From the NCBI GenBank assembly GCA_963971575.1, contig OZ020618.1, positions 48,064,509 through 48,128,508 on the forward strand: a stretch of DNA of 64,000 nucleotides. The letters are read 5' to 3'. The translations under genes were made by a program, and so were the position numbers. The notes under the pieces are model-generated. The model made no database searches, was not told the DNA's origin, and saw only the letters and a list, made by a program, of their open reading frames with translations. Source of the stretch: Liopterus haemorrhoidalis. Its lineage: Eukaryota; Arthropoda; Insecta; Coleoptera; Dytiscidae. Below, piece by piece: positions 21,640 through 33,130 of the stretch (positions are counted from its first letter, which is position 1; every line of letters begins with the position of its first letter).

Positions 21640-22335
21640 TCATACATAAAACAGTAAGTTCGATTCTTTCAGGAAGAGTATCAGCCTGTCCATGAGTACT
21701 CTGTTGTCATCTAAGGCAACTGACAGGTCATAGCACAGGCCTAACCTCTCCCTGACATCCTCGAACTGTACGCATTCAGTTAAAAGGTGTAACACAGACA
21801 AATCTGTGTTACACGTCTCACAGATAGGGGACTTTTCACCTCGAAGGAGGTGTCCATGGGTCCACCAACAGTGACCTATACGAAGGCGTGTGATGGCGGT
21901 TTCCTCCCTGCGGTTAATTCTGCAGGAAGAACCCCATGGTTTAACGTCTCCCTTAATCTGTCTCAACTTAACGTCCTGTATGCTGCCCCACTCATGCTGC
22001 CACCTAGCTAGAACCAGATGTTTCAGACGACTCTTTGCGTCATCTGGGAATGTGAAGCTCACATGAATCATAGGTCTATAGGAGGCGGCTTTTGCAACGA
22101 CATCATCCGCTTCATTGTCTTTAATACTAACATGTTCCGGTATACAAAACAGCTCTACTCTCACATTCTGAGCATTCAGATTGTGAAGTAGCAACCGGAT
22201 CTTTGGTACAAGAGGTTGCACTGGATCTGGATCTTGGATACTGTTCAGAGCGCTCAGCGAGTCCGTCAAGATAACACTTGATCGACTTTGCTCTGACGAA
22301 ACAAAACACAGGGCTAAATAAAACAGAAAAAGAGA
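21640..22335 (-). pseudogene. LINE RNase H domain and C-terminal zinc knuckle
   Basis: The frame reads SSVILTDSLSALNSIQDPDP (catalytic Asp in TDS), then PEHVSIKDNEADDVVAKAA, where NEADxxAK carries the last catalytic Asp and a Trp of the WIPxH motif has become Cys. It then runs to a CxxC...H...C region (ICETCNTDLSVLHLLTEC). RNase H followed by this cysteine cluster is typical of I-group LINEs. The frame is open for 209 residues from the first Met at 22269 and coding sequence continues upstream to about 22330. The reverse transcriptase itself is missing, and another LINE begins directly beyond. Confidence 0.8.
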
Positions 22336-22339
22336 GCTG

Positions 22340-23215
22340 GGAAGAGGTTATAAACAACGAAGAGCAGATTTTTTAATTGTTGAGATATTAGTACTGAAAA
22401 GGTCTGGAAAGTTGGGGTTGCAGTGATATGAATTATATAATTCAGATAAACGTGAAACAAGTGAATTCGAAGCATAGTTTGTGCTTTCGTAAGAAAACAA
22501 GAGGAAATTATTATTTCTAATACGGTAGGAAGGAATTCTGATGGAAAAGAAATCGAGCAATGAGGAACAGTCAATGGCATTATTATAAAAAATTATATTA
22601 AAATTTATATTATTTTTATATTAAAACAATTGTCAAGTCATTTAAGACCCGTCTTTTTTCCATGGATGTTAGGTTTGAATTAAAATCAGGAAATTTATAG
22701 TTCATATATTTTACAAATTTATTTTGTACTTTTCTAATACGTTAATATAAGTAAAGTACTGCGGGGATCAGCATATCTCAAATTCCATTTAACTACGCAC
22801 GAGCGTTTTAATAGAGTACTGAATGAGGGTTTTTGAAATTGCGACTTGTGTGAATAACAAAGCCCAACATTTTTGGAGATTTTTTCACAGTATTGTTAAT
22901 GTGCACGTCAAATAAAAGTTTATGATCCAAAGTTATGCCTAGATCTCTCACCTCGGTAACAGTTTGTACTGTTGAGTCACCAAGTTTAAATTTAAAATTG
23001 ATTAAGTTTCTGTTTCTCGAGAATTTTATATGAAAACAGTTTTTAATATTTATAAATAGTTCTTATTAAGTGTACAGTATTCATAAAAACGATCTAAGTC
23101 CGATTGCAATACTAAACACCTTTCTAAACTAAAAGTTGGGATTTTTTAAGTCATCGGCATAAAGTAGTAATTTAGCAAATTTAAAACATTGAGTTATATC
23201 ATTTTATCATCAAAT
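22340..23215 (-). pseudogene. CR1/Jockey-like LINE reverse transcriptase, C-terminal half
   Basis: Minus-strand pieces in several frames are KFAKLLLYADDLK (YADD codons at 23150-23161), LQSDLDRFYEYCTLN, VRDLGITLDHKLLFDVHIN, SPKMLGFVIHTSRNFKN, and finally DFFSIRIPSYRIRNNNFLLF with YNSYHCNPNFPDLFS. The order is that of a LINE palm, thumb and C-terminus. At least four frame breaks are needed to read through. Everything upstream of YADD is missing. Confidence 0.8.
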
Positions 23216-23912
23216 CTTGTTTATTTCTAAAAATGTTGGCGGTTTACAGTTCTAAAATCTTTATTTCTACCTTCAGTGATCCTTAAATTTCTTAGTAGTC
23301 GTGGTGTTGCACAAATATCCTTGAGTTAATTGGAATTTCTTTGAATTTATTTATAAAAGGAACACAACCCTCAACATACATCTTAAGTATGGCTGACTTC
23401 TCCATCAAGTATACTTTTTGTTGGGCGTTCATTACTTCCTGCCGGAATTCTTGATGTTTTGCAGCGTTTGCTGTTTGAAACATCAAAGAAATTCTTCACT
23501 GGTCAGATTCAGAATCCAGGGTAACTATCGCGGACTTTCTTCCCTTACACATCCTGTGATGTATTGTTCTAAGCACGCACCAACTACGGACTATCCAGTG
23601 TTTTCCACTGTTGGAGAGGGCAGTTTACTACGAACCAGTAGCGGAGTACACATTTTTTCAAATATGATTCTTAAATTTAGAACATAAGCCGTAATTAGGA
23701 CACACTATACAAAATGTCCCTGGAGGAATCTGTAAAACTTAAGAGCGTGTGATTTAATTATTTTACGCAAAAAATAAAATTATACCAACCTTCCAAGTCC
23801 AATTCGAAAAAGTTACAGCTTATTGAAAGAAAAGTGCGAAGACCTATGGTTAATTACGTATTAACAGTTGGATAGTAAAAAATGTCTAAATTTAAATTTA
23901 AATGCTCTACTG
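23216..23912. other. Stretch without recognised genes
   Basis: A 64-residue minus-strand frame at 23292-23486 (KHQEFRQEVMNAQQKVYLME) looks like protein-coding sequence by composition, but I do not recognise it and it has no partner exon. Confidence 0.35.
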
Positions 23913-24182
23913 CAGCGTTTCTCAACCGGGGGGCCGTGAAAGCTTAGTCGGGAGGCCGCGAAGTCATATAAAATCGAAGCATGAAATTATAATAGAAAAA
24001 CTCTACCATCCAATTATTTGGGTAAACTCTGGTCACCAAATTTTTTCCCCAACTTGCTCACACATCGTCTTTTCGAGAAAAATCGCGTTTCCTCCATCTT
24101 GATACACCTTGAGATCCCTCCCTCGCTCCCCCCTATATATATATATATATATATATACAGGACCGGCGGTTGGGAAACACTG
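23913..24182 (+). mobile_element. hAT MITE, 270 bp
   Basis: The ends are CAGCGTTTCTCAACCGGGGG and inverted CGGTTGGGAAACACTG. Flanking CTCTACTG and CTCTAGGT look like a decayed 8-bp duplication. A (TA)n run at 24134-24156 lies near the right end. The left 70 bp match the broken copy at 12314. No coding sequence. Confidence 0.8.
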
Positions 24183-24335
24183 CTCTAGGTAACTATCTGA
24201 CAGATAAGGTTATATGATACTTTCTGTGCTGAATAAATGTCATCCCGTCTTTCAATACAAATGTATCTATCGGATAGTTATCTAACGGATAATGAGACTG
24301 ATGTATTGAATTCACTGCTTGGTAATGACATTTAT

Positions 24336-24612
24336 TCAGAAGATAAAGTTCCAGATTTTGTGTATAGAACTGAGAAATGAAAAAATGGCTGTTGTGGTTG
24401 ATTTAGATTTAACAAAACAATGTTGAAATGGAGTGAGGGTTGAATATTTGCTGATAAAAGATAAGAGTCTACGAAGAAATACTAATTCAAATATCTTTGA
24501 GAAACAAGTTTGAATTGCAATGGGTCTGCAATTATTCATATCCATTTTACTCCCGCTTTTGGACACTGGGATGATTTTAGAAATTAATATAGAAACTATC
24601 TGCACCTAAAAA
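24336..24612 (-). pseudogene. LINE reverse transcriptase fingers fragment
   Basis: The frame reads KIIPVSKSGSKMDMNNCRPI, then AIQTCFSKIFELVFLRRLLS and LTPFQHCFVKSKSTTTAI. This is the N-terminal fingers block (PxxKxG, NxRPI, KxFE, QxGF) of a Jockey/CR1-like reverse transcriptase. In the conserved QHGF, the Gly is Cys here. Only this block survives. Confidence 0.8.
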
Positions 24613-25620
24613 GTACTAACACCTTGATTATAGCATAGGGGCAATAAAATACATACTTTTTTCTGACCACAGCCAACTAGAGTTTTTGTTTTTTTTTCAG
24701 TTGCTCACCCGATATTTCCATTACTTTGTTTTATATTTGTTTCCAACGATTATTTCTCAAAATGTTGTGACCAAGATACACACATTCCGTAAAAGCTTAA
24801 TGTCTTGCATTTTTCTTTCAACAAGCCATAACTTTTTTACTTAAAATAAATTAAAAATATACAACTTAAAGTTTGGAAAATTTCTTCCTGGATACCTGTA
24901 TACAAGGTTTATACCCCTGTATAAACAATATCTAGGGAAATAACTGGTAGACTATCCAAAGGTAGAAAGATTTTATATGCTCTGAACTACTGTGGTCGAT
25001 GTTTTATTTAAGTCTATACGTACCGAAAACATATAGAAGTGAATTAAAGAATTTGAGACCAGGTAATCAAAGAAGAATATTAGTTGCGACTTGGTTAAGA
25101 AAGTATTACAGTGAACCCCATCCAAAAACAGAAAGATAGAACTAGAAAAACATGTTGGTGAAATTAGACTAATTCTGCATCTAAATATAACTTTTCAAGC
25201 CTTCTGTGTTTCGGGACTATAACCCCATTTATCATCCACACGATACGTCACTGTTTCACTGGCAAAACTTATGAAGTACCGGATTTAAAATTCTACAGCA
25301 TCTCTCTTTGCGAGGATCATCAGTGGAACAAATAACGAAGAGCTTACTCTTCATACTTTTAAATCTAGGTATTTCAACAACGTACACTTCAAGAATCGTA
25401 ATTCTGCTTTAATTATGAAAGAGTTTACAGTTAGAAATTTAATCTAGAACTTAGAAATTCTTAATTTAACAAAAACCAACCGATGCTGTACATAAGATTG
25501 ATCAGAAAATACCAGAACTAGCGACTCTTCAACTTTAATAATAAACATTTATTAGTACCCGGTAACAAAACACTTCTTATAGGCACTTTTAGAAATAAGA
25601 GTGCCTACAAGAACGGACTA
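24613..25620. other. Stretch without recognised genes
   Basis: No motif recognised in 1 kb of AT-rich DNA. Confidence 0.5.
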
Positions 25621-26655
25621 TATTAATAATAATAATTGTTTATTGACTAAATTACAATAATTATGTTTTAAGTCAGTCAGTACAATCGTAAATGTAATAT
25701 TGAATAAAGGTACAGGAAACAATATGGCAAACAATATGTAGGTACATATACAATATGAAACATTTAGGTTGGTAGTAACTTAGAGAATGAAATAAAATAG
25801 AGATCTAGATAAAATAATTCAAAATAGCACCAACTACAATTTTAAATGCAACAAAAATGATTCAGAATTTATGTTGTAAAAATTCATTTATAGAATAAAA
25901 AGCATGGTTGATAAGGAAAATTTTGATAGCATTTTTAAAAGAGTTAAAACTATTGGATTTGAAGGAGTCTGGAAATATGTTAATAAATTTATAAGAATAA
26001 CAATTGGTGCTATTTTTAGATTTAGTTAATCTTAAAAATGGTGGATATATCTTATTTTTATTCCTTGTATTATAATTATGAATTTGTTCAAAAGTATCAC
26101 AATCGCTTAAGTTTTTGTAAGCTAACAAAAGGCAGTAATATATATATAAAGTGAGGGTAAAGTCATGATTTTTAATTTAGTGAAGTATGACTTGCAGTCG
26201 GCTCTATAGGATAAACCAGCAATGATTCTGAGAGCTCTGCGTTGCAAGGAGAAAATTATTTCTGCAGCGGGCGAATGGCCCCATGCTAATAGTGCATAAG
26301 CGATGGGAGACTGGAAAAGTGAGAAATAAACTATCCGCATAACATGCTCAGATACCGAATTCGCTAAATTTCTAAATAGATATATGATACTACATAATTT
26401 ATTGGAGAGATGGGTTACATACTGATCCCATTGGAGAGTGGGATCAACATGGATACCTAAGAATTTAACGGAAAGTGGGTTATTGAAATTGTGATGTTTA
26501 AAAGTTGTTACTAGCTGCTGAGTTTTATTTTCATTTAGTAATAGTCCATTTGCATTAAACCATATTTTAGCTTGATTTAGAAATTCGTTACTACTAGACA
26601 GTGCTTTATCTAGGTCCTTAGATTTAACAATTAATGTAGTATCATCAGCGTAGAG

Positions 26656-27336
26656 CAGTGATGGCGAACCTATGACACGCGTGTCACGGGTGACACGCCA
26701 AAACATTTTGGGTGACACGCATCGTTTACGGACGGTCTTCAGTCAAGAACTGTGAACGCATCTGGTATGAAGTGTTTGTCGTGGGCCATTGACAAACACT
26801 TCATACCAGATGCGTTCACAGTTCTTGACTGAAGACCGTCCGTAAACGATGCGTGTCACCCAAAGTGTTTGTCGATGGCCCAAGCTTGAAAATCAGGAAA
26901 GAAATCGTTTGGAGAATGAAAAAAGTGCCACTACTAACAGGTAATTTCGAGTGCTTGGAACCGATTCTGGACACTTTAAACCTTTTGAAAAATCTAGTTG
27001 TGGTATTCACATTATTGTCCTCTGCGTACAATGTGAGATCTTATTCTCGGCGTTAAATAATATTAAAACCAATGAAACAAATCGACTAACAGAAGTTAGT
27101 AGCGCTTGCTTGGGTTTGAGGTGCATGAAAAACCTTCAATTGAAAATTTAGCAAATGCAAATCAGCAACATAAAAGTCACTAATATAAAGAATTATTTGT
27201 TTTTGCGTTTTTAACAAATAAATATATTAAAAAAATATACCTCTTTTTTGTACTAGAGCAACGTGACACGGCACCCGAGTTAAGCTAGGTTTTTCCGAAT
27301 TTTGAAACGCCGAGCTCAAAAGTTTCGCCATCACTG
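26656..27336 (+). mobile_element. hAT element inserted in the LINE, 681 bp
   Basis: The ends CAGTGATGGCGAA and inverted TTCGCCATCACTG are flanked by a perfect 8-bp duplication GCGTAGAG (26648-26655 and 27337-27344). On the plus strand near 27020-27150 it keeps a transposase C-terminus: CEILFSALNNIKTNETNRLT followed by EVSSACLGLRCMKNLQLKI. This resembles the hAT dimerisation domain. The element is internally deleted and holds the palindrome at 26707-26864. Confidence 0.92.
26707..26864. repeat. Perfect 74-bp palindrome with 10-bp spacer
   Basis: Positions 26707-26780 and 26791-26864 are exact reverse complements over 74 bp, with spacer GTGGGCCATT. Directly to the right, AGTGTTTGTCGATGGCCC (26865-26882) repeats the inner end of the left arm plus spacer. 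This arrangement is expected from template switching during repair or replication of the element. Confidence 0.97.
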
Positions 27337-27605
27337 GCGTAGAGGATGCTTTTGATCTTTATTGATAAGGGAAAATCATTAATAAAAATTAGAAATAATT
27401 ACGGGCCTAGAACGGAACCTTGAGGAACACTGATATTTACTGGAAGAGGATCCAAATTTACGAAAGCGCAACTGCCTTCATCAAAACCATATCTTTCCAA
27501 CTTATTTAAAAGGATTGGGTGAGAAACACAGTCAAAGGCTTTCGGTAAATCTAGGAAAGTCGAAACACAGTATTCACCAGCCTCTATTATATTAAATGGC
27601 AGGAT

Positions 27606-28130
27606 ACGACAGGATGATAAGAGCCACCAAATAGAGAAGAATAGAAGGCACTAAGGGGGGACTTACATCCAACGATGGGTAACAAAATGACGATTATAAG
27701 CACTTTTAGTTTTAAGATTCACCGCTGAATATTCTTTTATCTCTTCAGTGTTTTGAAAACGTCCCACGATGTATTCTGTTTTGGGAACAATAACAGTTTC
27801 TATTATCCATTTAGTTCCAGAAACTTTTCAGCATTTTCCGATATTAGTCACTGTTTGTTGAAAAACGTATTTTAAAAATATTTTTTACAGCATTCATAAA
27901 ATTAGGAATTTTCCCAAAATATTAAACTTCAAATTTAGCCAAGCCGGATTTATTAATCATTAAACTTTTCAACTTGACGTCATATTTTAACTTTTAACAA
28001 GAGAATTTGTTCATACATCATACCTTTTAGGGAAATTACTGATTTTTAGATTTATTAAAAGTTTTATAAATAAAAAATATGTTACACTTTTGTTATACTT
28101 TTACGTGAATCAAAAATCATCTCTTAGTCT
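27606..28130. other. Stretch without recognised genes
   Basis: Nothing recognised. Confidence 0.5.
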
Positions 28131-28149
28131 CTGGTAGGACCGTAAATCA

Positions 28150-28360
28150 GCTAACCGAAGGTATAGAAGAGAGAAAGGTAAATGTAAAAGATGGAATTGT
28201 TATATAAGTTCCTTGGACTATACACCTAACAGAATAAGACGAGGAATTTTAGGAATAAATGCGGGATTGGAGATGTATAATAGGCAAAAAACTGGCGTTA
28301 CGGATATCGTTAAGACAATAGCAAAAGCCAGGATTTTGTCTTGGGGAGGCCGAATCAAAT
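28150..28360 (+). pseudogene. RTE-like LINE fragment (weak)
   Basis: Plus-strand pieces read IRRGILGINAGLEMYNRQKT and then GVTDIVKTIAKARILSWGGR. The second part resembles the TDIxxxIAKLKWxWAGH motif at RTE C-termini, with Gly-Gly in place of Ala-Gly-His. The match is short and the identification tentative. Confidence 0.4.
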
Positions 28361-28383
28361 TTTGAGGGCACTCGGGCCGCAAC

Positions 28384-28419
28384 TCAACCTTATTTTTTGT
28401 GGTGAAAAAATAAGGTTGA
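28384..28419. repeat. Short perfect hairpin
   Basis: TCAACCTTATTTTTT pairs over 15 bp with AAAAAATAAGGTTGA around a 6-base loop. It may be the remnant of a tiny inverted-repeat element. Confidence 0.8.
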
Positions 28420-28483
28420 AGCGGTAATCAAAATCACTTGAACTTATTTAGGGGAAAAATATATTTAAAAATGTAAAATATAC

Positions 28484-29005
28484 TAGGGCTTCGAACCGGA
28501 ACTGAACCAAAAACCGAAAACCGAAAAAAACCGTTATTTTTGTCGGAACGAAAACCGGAACTGAACCGAAAAAAAATATCGGTTTATTTCAGTTCAGATA
28601 ACGTTTATGTGAGTGAATATAAAATACATTTTATTTAAGATTATTTTTTAAACTGATGAGCAGAAAAAAATCGTAATTCGTAATTTTTAACTGATAATTT
28701 AAAAAATGCGCTTCTATTATTTCGAGGGAGGGGGGTTGAACGCCCAGAACTCCCTCCTGGCAGCGACCTTGGTAATATTATCACAGAATAAGGAATAAAA
28801 TGTTCTTCTAAATTATAGTAGAAAATAAATTTCTAATATATATAAAAGCATTTAAAAATTTATCACTCGGAACTGAACCGAAAACCGAAAACCGAAAAAA
28901 ACCGTTATTTTTGCCGGAACGAAAACCGGAACCGAACCGATATATATTTTTTTAATTGAACCGGAACGAAAACCAAAACGAAAAAAATAACGGTTCGAAG
29001 CCCTG
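28484..29005. mobile_element. hAT MITE with ACCGAAA repeats, 522 bp
   Basis: The ends TAGGGCTTCGAACCG and inverted CGGTTCGAAGCCCTG are flanked by a perfect 8-bp duplication AAATATAC (28476-28483 and 29006-29013). Both subterminal regions hold many AACCGAAA and GGAACGAAAACC repeats. A central AT-rich part has no coding sequence. Confidence 0.9.
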
Positions 29006-29013
29006 AAATATAC

Positions 29014-29680
29014 TCTCTTCCCCTTTTCTGTTTATAAAAAAATGTCAAGAAACCCTTCAGGATATTTACGACTTCGAAAATAGACTGCGACCAAATCAGT
29101 TCGACACCCCTGCTGTTGGATATGGATGTTTATATCAAATAATAATTCAATTATTTGTTGATAAAAAATGTAATTGTTAATCCATGTATCAAAAACATGT
29201 ATTTTTTTATATTTTTAGCGGGATGTATTTTTGAAGTCTCAATATTTTTCTTACTTATGTTCAGTCTTATGATTCTCTAAATCAGCCGCTTGGCCACAAT
29301 TTGTTCTGAACGAACAGACTCGTGTGAAGGTTATACCTAAGTTAGATTTCCACTTTATCTTATCTGAATCGAGTAATTAGTTGTTTAAAACAGTTTTATC
29401 ATTTGACTGGGCGAATTTTTTAGTCGATGTGTCAGGGGGAAAAAGGATAAACGCTCCCCTTCATATAATTCGTTGGAACATATTTGAAAAGTGATGTATT
29501 TTCACTTGAACAATAACGGCCCCTATCAAGAGTAGGCAATCTTAAAAAAATGTTTATTTATAAAAAAAAAAAAAATAATAATGCCAATATTGTTTACAAT
29601 GAAGTAATTTAAAAATTAACTACTGTTGTGGTTAACAAATTTTATCTTCAACTCTCCGAGCAGCACCGTGTAATCTGCTG
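29014..29680. other. Stretch without recognised genes
   Basis: Nothing recognised apart from a poly-A run near 29560. Confidence 0.5.
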
Positions 29681-29689
29681 GTCCTGGTA

Positions 29690-29930
29690 GGTGCCCAAGT
29701 CCATCGACCTCCCCCCTGGGCTGCGGCACTGGCAAAAGCAAAGTAGAAGTGGGCTATATCATCAGAAGAACTGATGAACGGTGGGCATCAAATATCGTTC
29801 ACTAACGTCTCAGATACGGCAAAAGAAGATTATGTCGACCGCCTAAAAATTGTCTGACGATATAAAGGTAGTAGCCGGCAAAAACTGGTTGAAGACAGCA
29901 AAAAACTGTGCAAGTTGGAAGGAAAAAATG
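29690..29930 (+). pseudogene. RTE-like LINE 3' region
   Basis: The plus strand shows RRTDERWASNIV near 29770, then RPPKNCL and DIKVVAGKNWLKTAKNCASW near 29860-29915. The pattern GRPPTxWxDDI...AGxNWxxxAxxRxxW is the RTE-type C-terminus. Stops and indels break it. A similar piece occurs at 62766-62955, and both lie next to a (CTGT)n element. Confidence 0.65.
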
Positions 29931-30022
29931 TTCCCATTTTTTCCTGTTCAATACTAGACAAATATGAATATCTGAAGAAATTGACAAAGTAGAAGTGTAC
30001 ACTCATGACTAAGAATGAAAAA
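29928..30022 (+). repeat. ~95-bp direct repeat, left copy
   Basis: From GTTCCCATTTTTTCCTG to AAGAATGAAAAAA, this segment recurs at 32303-32400 with a few changes. The two copies flank (CTGT)n copy B. Confidence 0.9.
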
Positions 30023-30084
30023 ATTTATGTGAAGTGTGAATTTTCATACATTTCAAAGTTTGGCAGGTATTTAGTATTTAGTAT

Positions 30085-30535
30085 TTATTTATTTAAGACG
30101 GAGTGCAGAATAAATGCACATATCTTATGCCTAAGTACAATTATTTATATTAGAATAACATTTAAAACTTACAACTAATCAATAGTTAACAAACTTTATC
30201 ATCTCTTAAATCTATTTGTCAATACATATTTAAAAATTCGTATTCATTGCCATATACTCCTCAATCGAATACAGTGCAGCACCAAACAGTATTTTTTTAC
30301 AGCAATTTTAAATTGTTTAAAAGTAAGATTTCTTATTTCTAATGGTAATTTATTATATAGTGTTGGGCCAATAATATCGATCCCTTTGTTTAAGTAGCTA
30401 TACTTGCGTGTCATTACTCTTAGGTCGTTACGTCGTCTTGTTTCATACCGATGGTAGAAGCTATTTGTTGCAAAATTATTTATATTCTGCTTGACATAAA
30501 GTAGACATTTAAAATAAGATAAATAGACATTTAGT
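30085..30535 (-). pseudogene. LINE 3' end inserted in copy B
   Basis: The minus strand reads NSFYHRYETRRRNDLRVMTR, then KYSYLNKGIDIIGPTLYNKL and PLEIRNLTFKQFKIAVKKY. This is the C-terminus of a Jockey/CR1-like LINE protein (HxYxTRxxxDL...GPxLYNxLPxxIR). A TTTA-rich tail and repeated ATTTAGTA at both junctions (about 30068 and 30526) fit target-primed insertion of a strongly 5'-truncated copy into the (CTGT)n element. Confidence 0.75.
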
Positions 30536-30814
30536 AAGTGAATGATGATTACTTGGGATGCCGAAACAGATTTTATGTTAAAATATTATTTTATTAATTT
30601 TAATTCGAATGCTTAATAACATTATTTAGGTTTCTAAAGCAGTTTTTTTTATATATATATATATAGCAAGGTTTATTAAGATTTTGAATATTGCGCCTAT
30701 GGCTTACATTGGTTGTTTTAAGTCATAGCTCCACCCTTCTGATTTCATGTATTCAATTTCCACTGGTTATTAAATTTACGCTTTTAAAAATTAAATGCAA
30801 CATTTGCCCAAATA

Positions 30815-31707
30815 CAAGGTGTCTCAAAAGAAATTTTATATTTAGTGGATCGATTAAAAAAAAAGTAAGCCGTATATAGAAAAAATGTTTATTAATTATT
30901 AAAATACACTTTTTGGGGATTTATTTCTTAAAAATAATATCGTCTAAATGTAGACCCTCGCGTTCTCGGCACTCATTTAATCGAACAGTAAAATTACTTA
31001 TGACGTCTCGGCAGGTGGACTCAGGGATGGCTGCCATTTCGTGACGGATATTTTCTTTCAAATGCGCTAGTGAAGTCGGTTTACTGGCGTAAACTTTAGA
31101 TTTAAGATAACCCCATAGGAAAAAGTCCATAGGGGTTAAATCTGGACTGCGTGGAGGCCAATTTATGTCACCTCTCCGGGAGATCAATTTGCCTGAGAAT
31201 TAAGCCTCTGACTGGCATCTTGGGGCTTTAATTCTTGCACCAATTGAATTTTGTAGGGGTGCAGCTTTAGGTCTTTGTGCATAATGCGATGTAATGATGA
31301 TCTATGCACATTTAAAGCACTTGCGCGCTTCCGAATTGAAAGGTTCGGGTCGTCACGAACAGACTAATTAACATTCTCCACGTTTTCTACCGTTCTTGAT
31401 GACCTAGGTCGCCCGGATTTTGATTTATCCAGCGTTGTACTAGTCTCTTCAAACTTTTTAACCCAATGTCGAATGACAGGAATGCTTGGCGCATCATTTA
31501 AGTGGCGAAAACCTCGAATACTGCAGAATTTTCTACGCGCTACAGTCGCCGAATCACCGTTTTTGTAAAACTCTCGTACGCATAACGCGCGTTCTGCTCC
31601 CGAGAAACGCTCCATAGCGACTAAATTCCCAAAAGCCAGGCTACCGATTGACATAACCCCCGCGCCAGTAAGCTAAATAAATATAAAATTTCTTTTGAGA
31701 CACCTTG
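30815..31707 (-). mobile_element. DD41D mariner, deletion derivative (893 bp)
   Basis: The ends CAAGGTGTCTCAAAAG and inverted CTTTTGAGACACCTTG lie next to TA on the left. Relative to the 1310-bp copy at 59301-60610 it lacks about 417 bp near 31200, which removes the first and second catalytic Asp. Two frames remain: 31364-31654 (N-terminal DNA-binding part with SKSGRPRSSRT) and 30921-31187 (INWPPRSPDLTPMDFFLWGY with the third Asp). The insertion site lies inside (CTGT)n copy B. Confidence 0.92.
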
Positions 31708-32302
31708 ATAACTAGAATTTTGAAAAAATTATTTAAACAAAATAAAAATGCAAAAAAAAAACAATAAAAAAATTGTCTCGAGTCCGAAACCCAAATTTGC
31801 AAATAATAACGCGAGATTGCTCACTATTACACCATGAAAGCATGCTGGTTTGCTTGGTTACATAAGTCATTAAATATTTTACATGGTCAAGCAAAAAACA
31901 CAAAAAATGCGTTATTTTCCGAAAACATAATCTGATCAAAAATTCCTGTTGTACTATTTCGGTTCACACAAATGTACATTACTTAGAATTTTTTCAGATT
32001 TTTAGTTTAAATCACTTGGGCTACAGGATATAGAACAAAACATTTTTTTGTTACCCTACTCAGAATTTAAAAAAATATTTTTTTTTCGATTAGCTGATAT
32101 TTGTTTATATTTTTAAGGAGATATGTTTTCTAGATGTTTTAGTATTTTTCCTATCTGCGGGTCAAAGAGTTGTATAAGCATGCCAAATTTCAACTCTCTA
32201 GATTTAGCCGTTTGGCTACAATTTTTAGCGAACATACAGACAGACAGACGACAAAATGAGGGTATAAGACATATATATAATATAGGTACAAGACCCTAAA
32301 AA

Positions 32303-32400
32303 TGTTCCCCGTTTTTCCTGTTCAATACTAGACAAATATGAATATCTGAAGAAAATGAAGAAGTAGAAATGTACACTCATGACTAAGAATGAAAAAAGAA
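32303..32400 (+). repeat. ~95-bp direct repeat, right copy
   Basis: Right partner of 29928-30022. It joins copy B directly after the AAGACCCTAAAAA end. Confidence 0.9.
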
Positions 32401-33130
32401 ACATTTTTGTTTGTCTGCCTACCTGTAGTAGTTCGTACTGATTTATAGGACTAGAGGCTCAAAGAGGAATCGATGGTAATAAGTTCCCTATCTAAACTTG
32501 TAATCGTTCCTTCTACATTCTACAAGTTTTTAGATGTTATTAATTTACAAACTCTATAGTTAATCTGGTTCTAATAATCTGATTTAACCTGTCAGCTTTA
32601 TGCAGAATACATAATAAAGATGTCGTTATTGTAGCATTACAAGACAAAATTTAAAAATAAAAATATCGATCTAACCTTCAAAAGAGATTCTTCGGATCAG
32701 TTAACATCAATTTCAAAATATACGTATAAAAAGTAAAAGAAACTTCTATAATTAGTTGTTAGGATGTTTTCGGTTCTCATCTGTCAATAAATTTGTTATG
32801 ATTCAGTTAATAACCTCGGGCAATTAAATTTTATATATTTGTTCTCGCAAAATTAAAGTCACTTTTTAGATACAAATAATAAAAAAACTGAAAACTTTAC
32901 TGTCTTTTTACACGCTGTAAAGAAAAGCTAATGACTCTAATTATACTTGTGACCCAGTTTTTACAGAGGAAAATGAAACATTATTTTCAAATCATTGTAA
33001 AATTTAGAAAGATATTCGTATTACAATAATTTTACATTTTATCACTGTAATTATATTTGAGAAACTTAATGAGTATAAAACCATAAAAGATATAAGCTTT
33101 GTCTTAAAAACTTTTGTCCATTATTTTAAA
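32401..33130. other. Stretch without recognised genes
   Basis: Nothing recognised. Confidence 0.5.

Larger units (their letters stand above)
25621..27605 (-). pseudogene. CR1/Jockey-like LINE split by a hAT element
   Basis: Reading leftwards, the upstream part has FLDLPKAFDCVSHPILLNKL (motif A, near 27560) and ISVPQGSVLGP (near 27420), then SIKIKSILYA. After the hAT insertion (26656-27336) it resumes with SLLYADDTTLIVKSKDL, VKFLGIHVDPTLQWDQYV and LQRRALRIIAGLSYRADCK. A C-terminal frame (25862-26128) has NYNTRNKNKIYPPFLRLTKS. The 3' end at about 25625 carries an AAT-type simple tail. Frame breaks occur at about 26120 and 27400. The related copy at 57930-58955 has the same order. Confidence 0.88.
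30027..32302 (-). mobile_element. (CTGT)n family element, copy B
   Basis: In reverse orientation it has the end GTGAAGTGTGAATTTTC at 30027, the body matched to copy A, a tRNA-like segment around 31782-31850, CTGT repeats at about 32238-32250 and the AGGGTCTTGT box ending at 32302. It is interrupted by a LINE 3' end (30085-30535) and a DD41D mariner (30815-31707). The outer inverted end beyond the AGGG box is missing. Confidence 0.65.
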
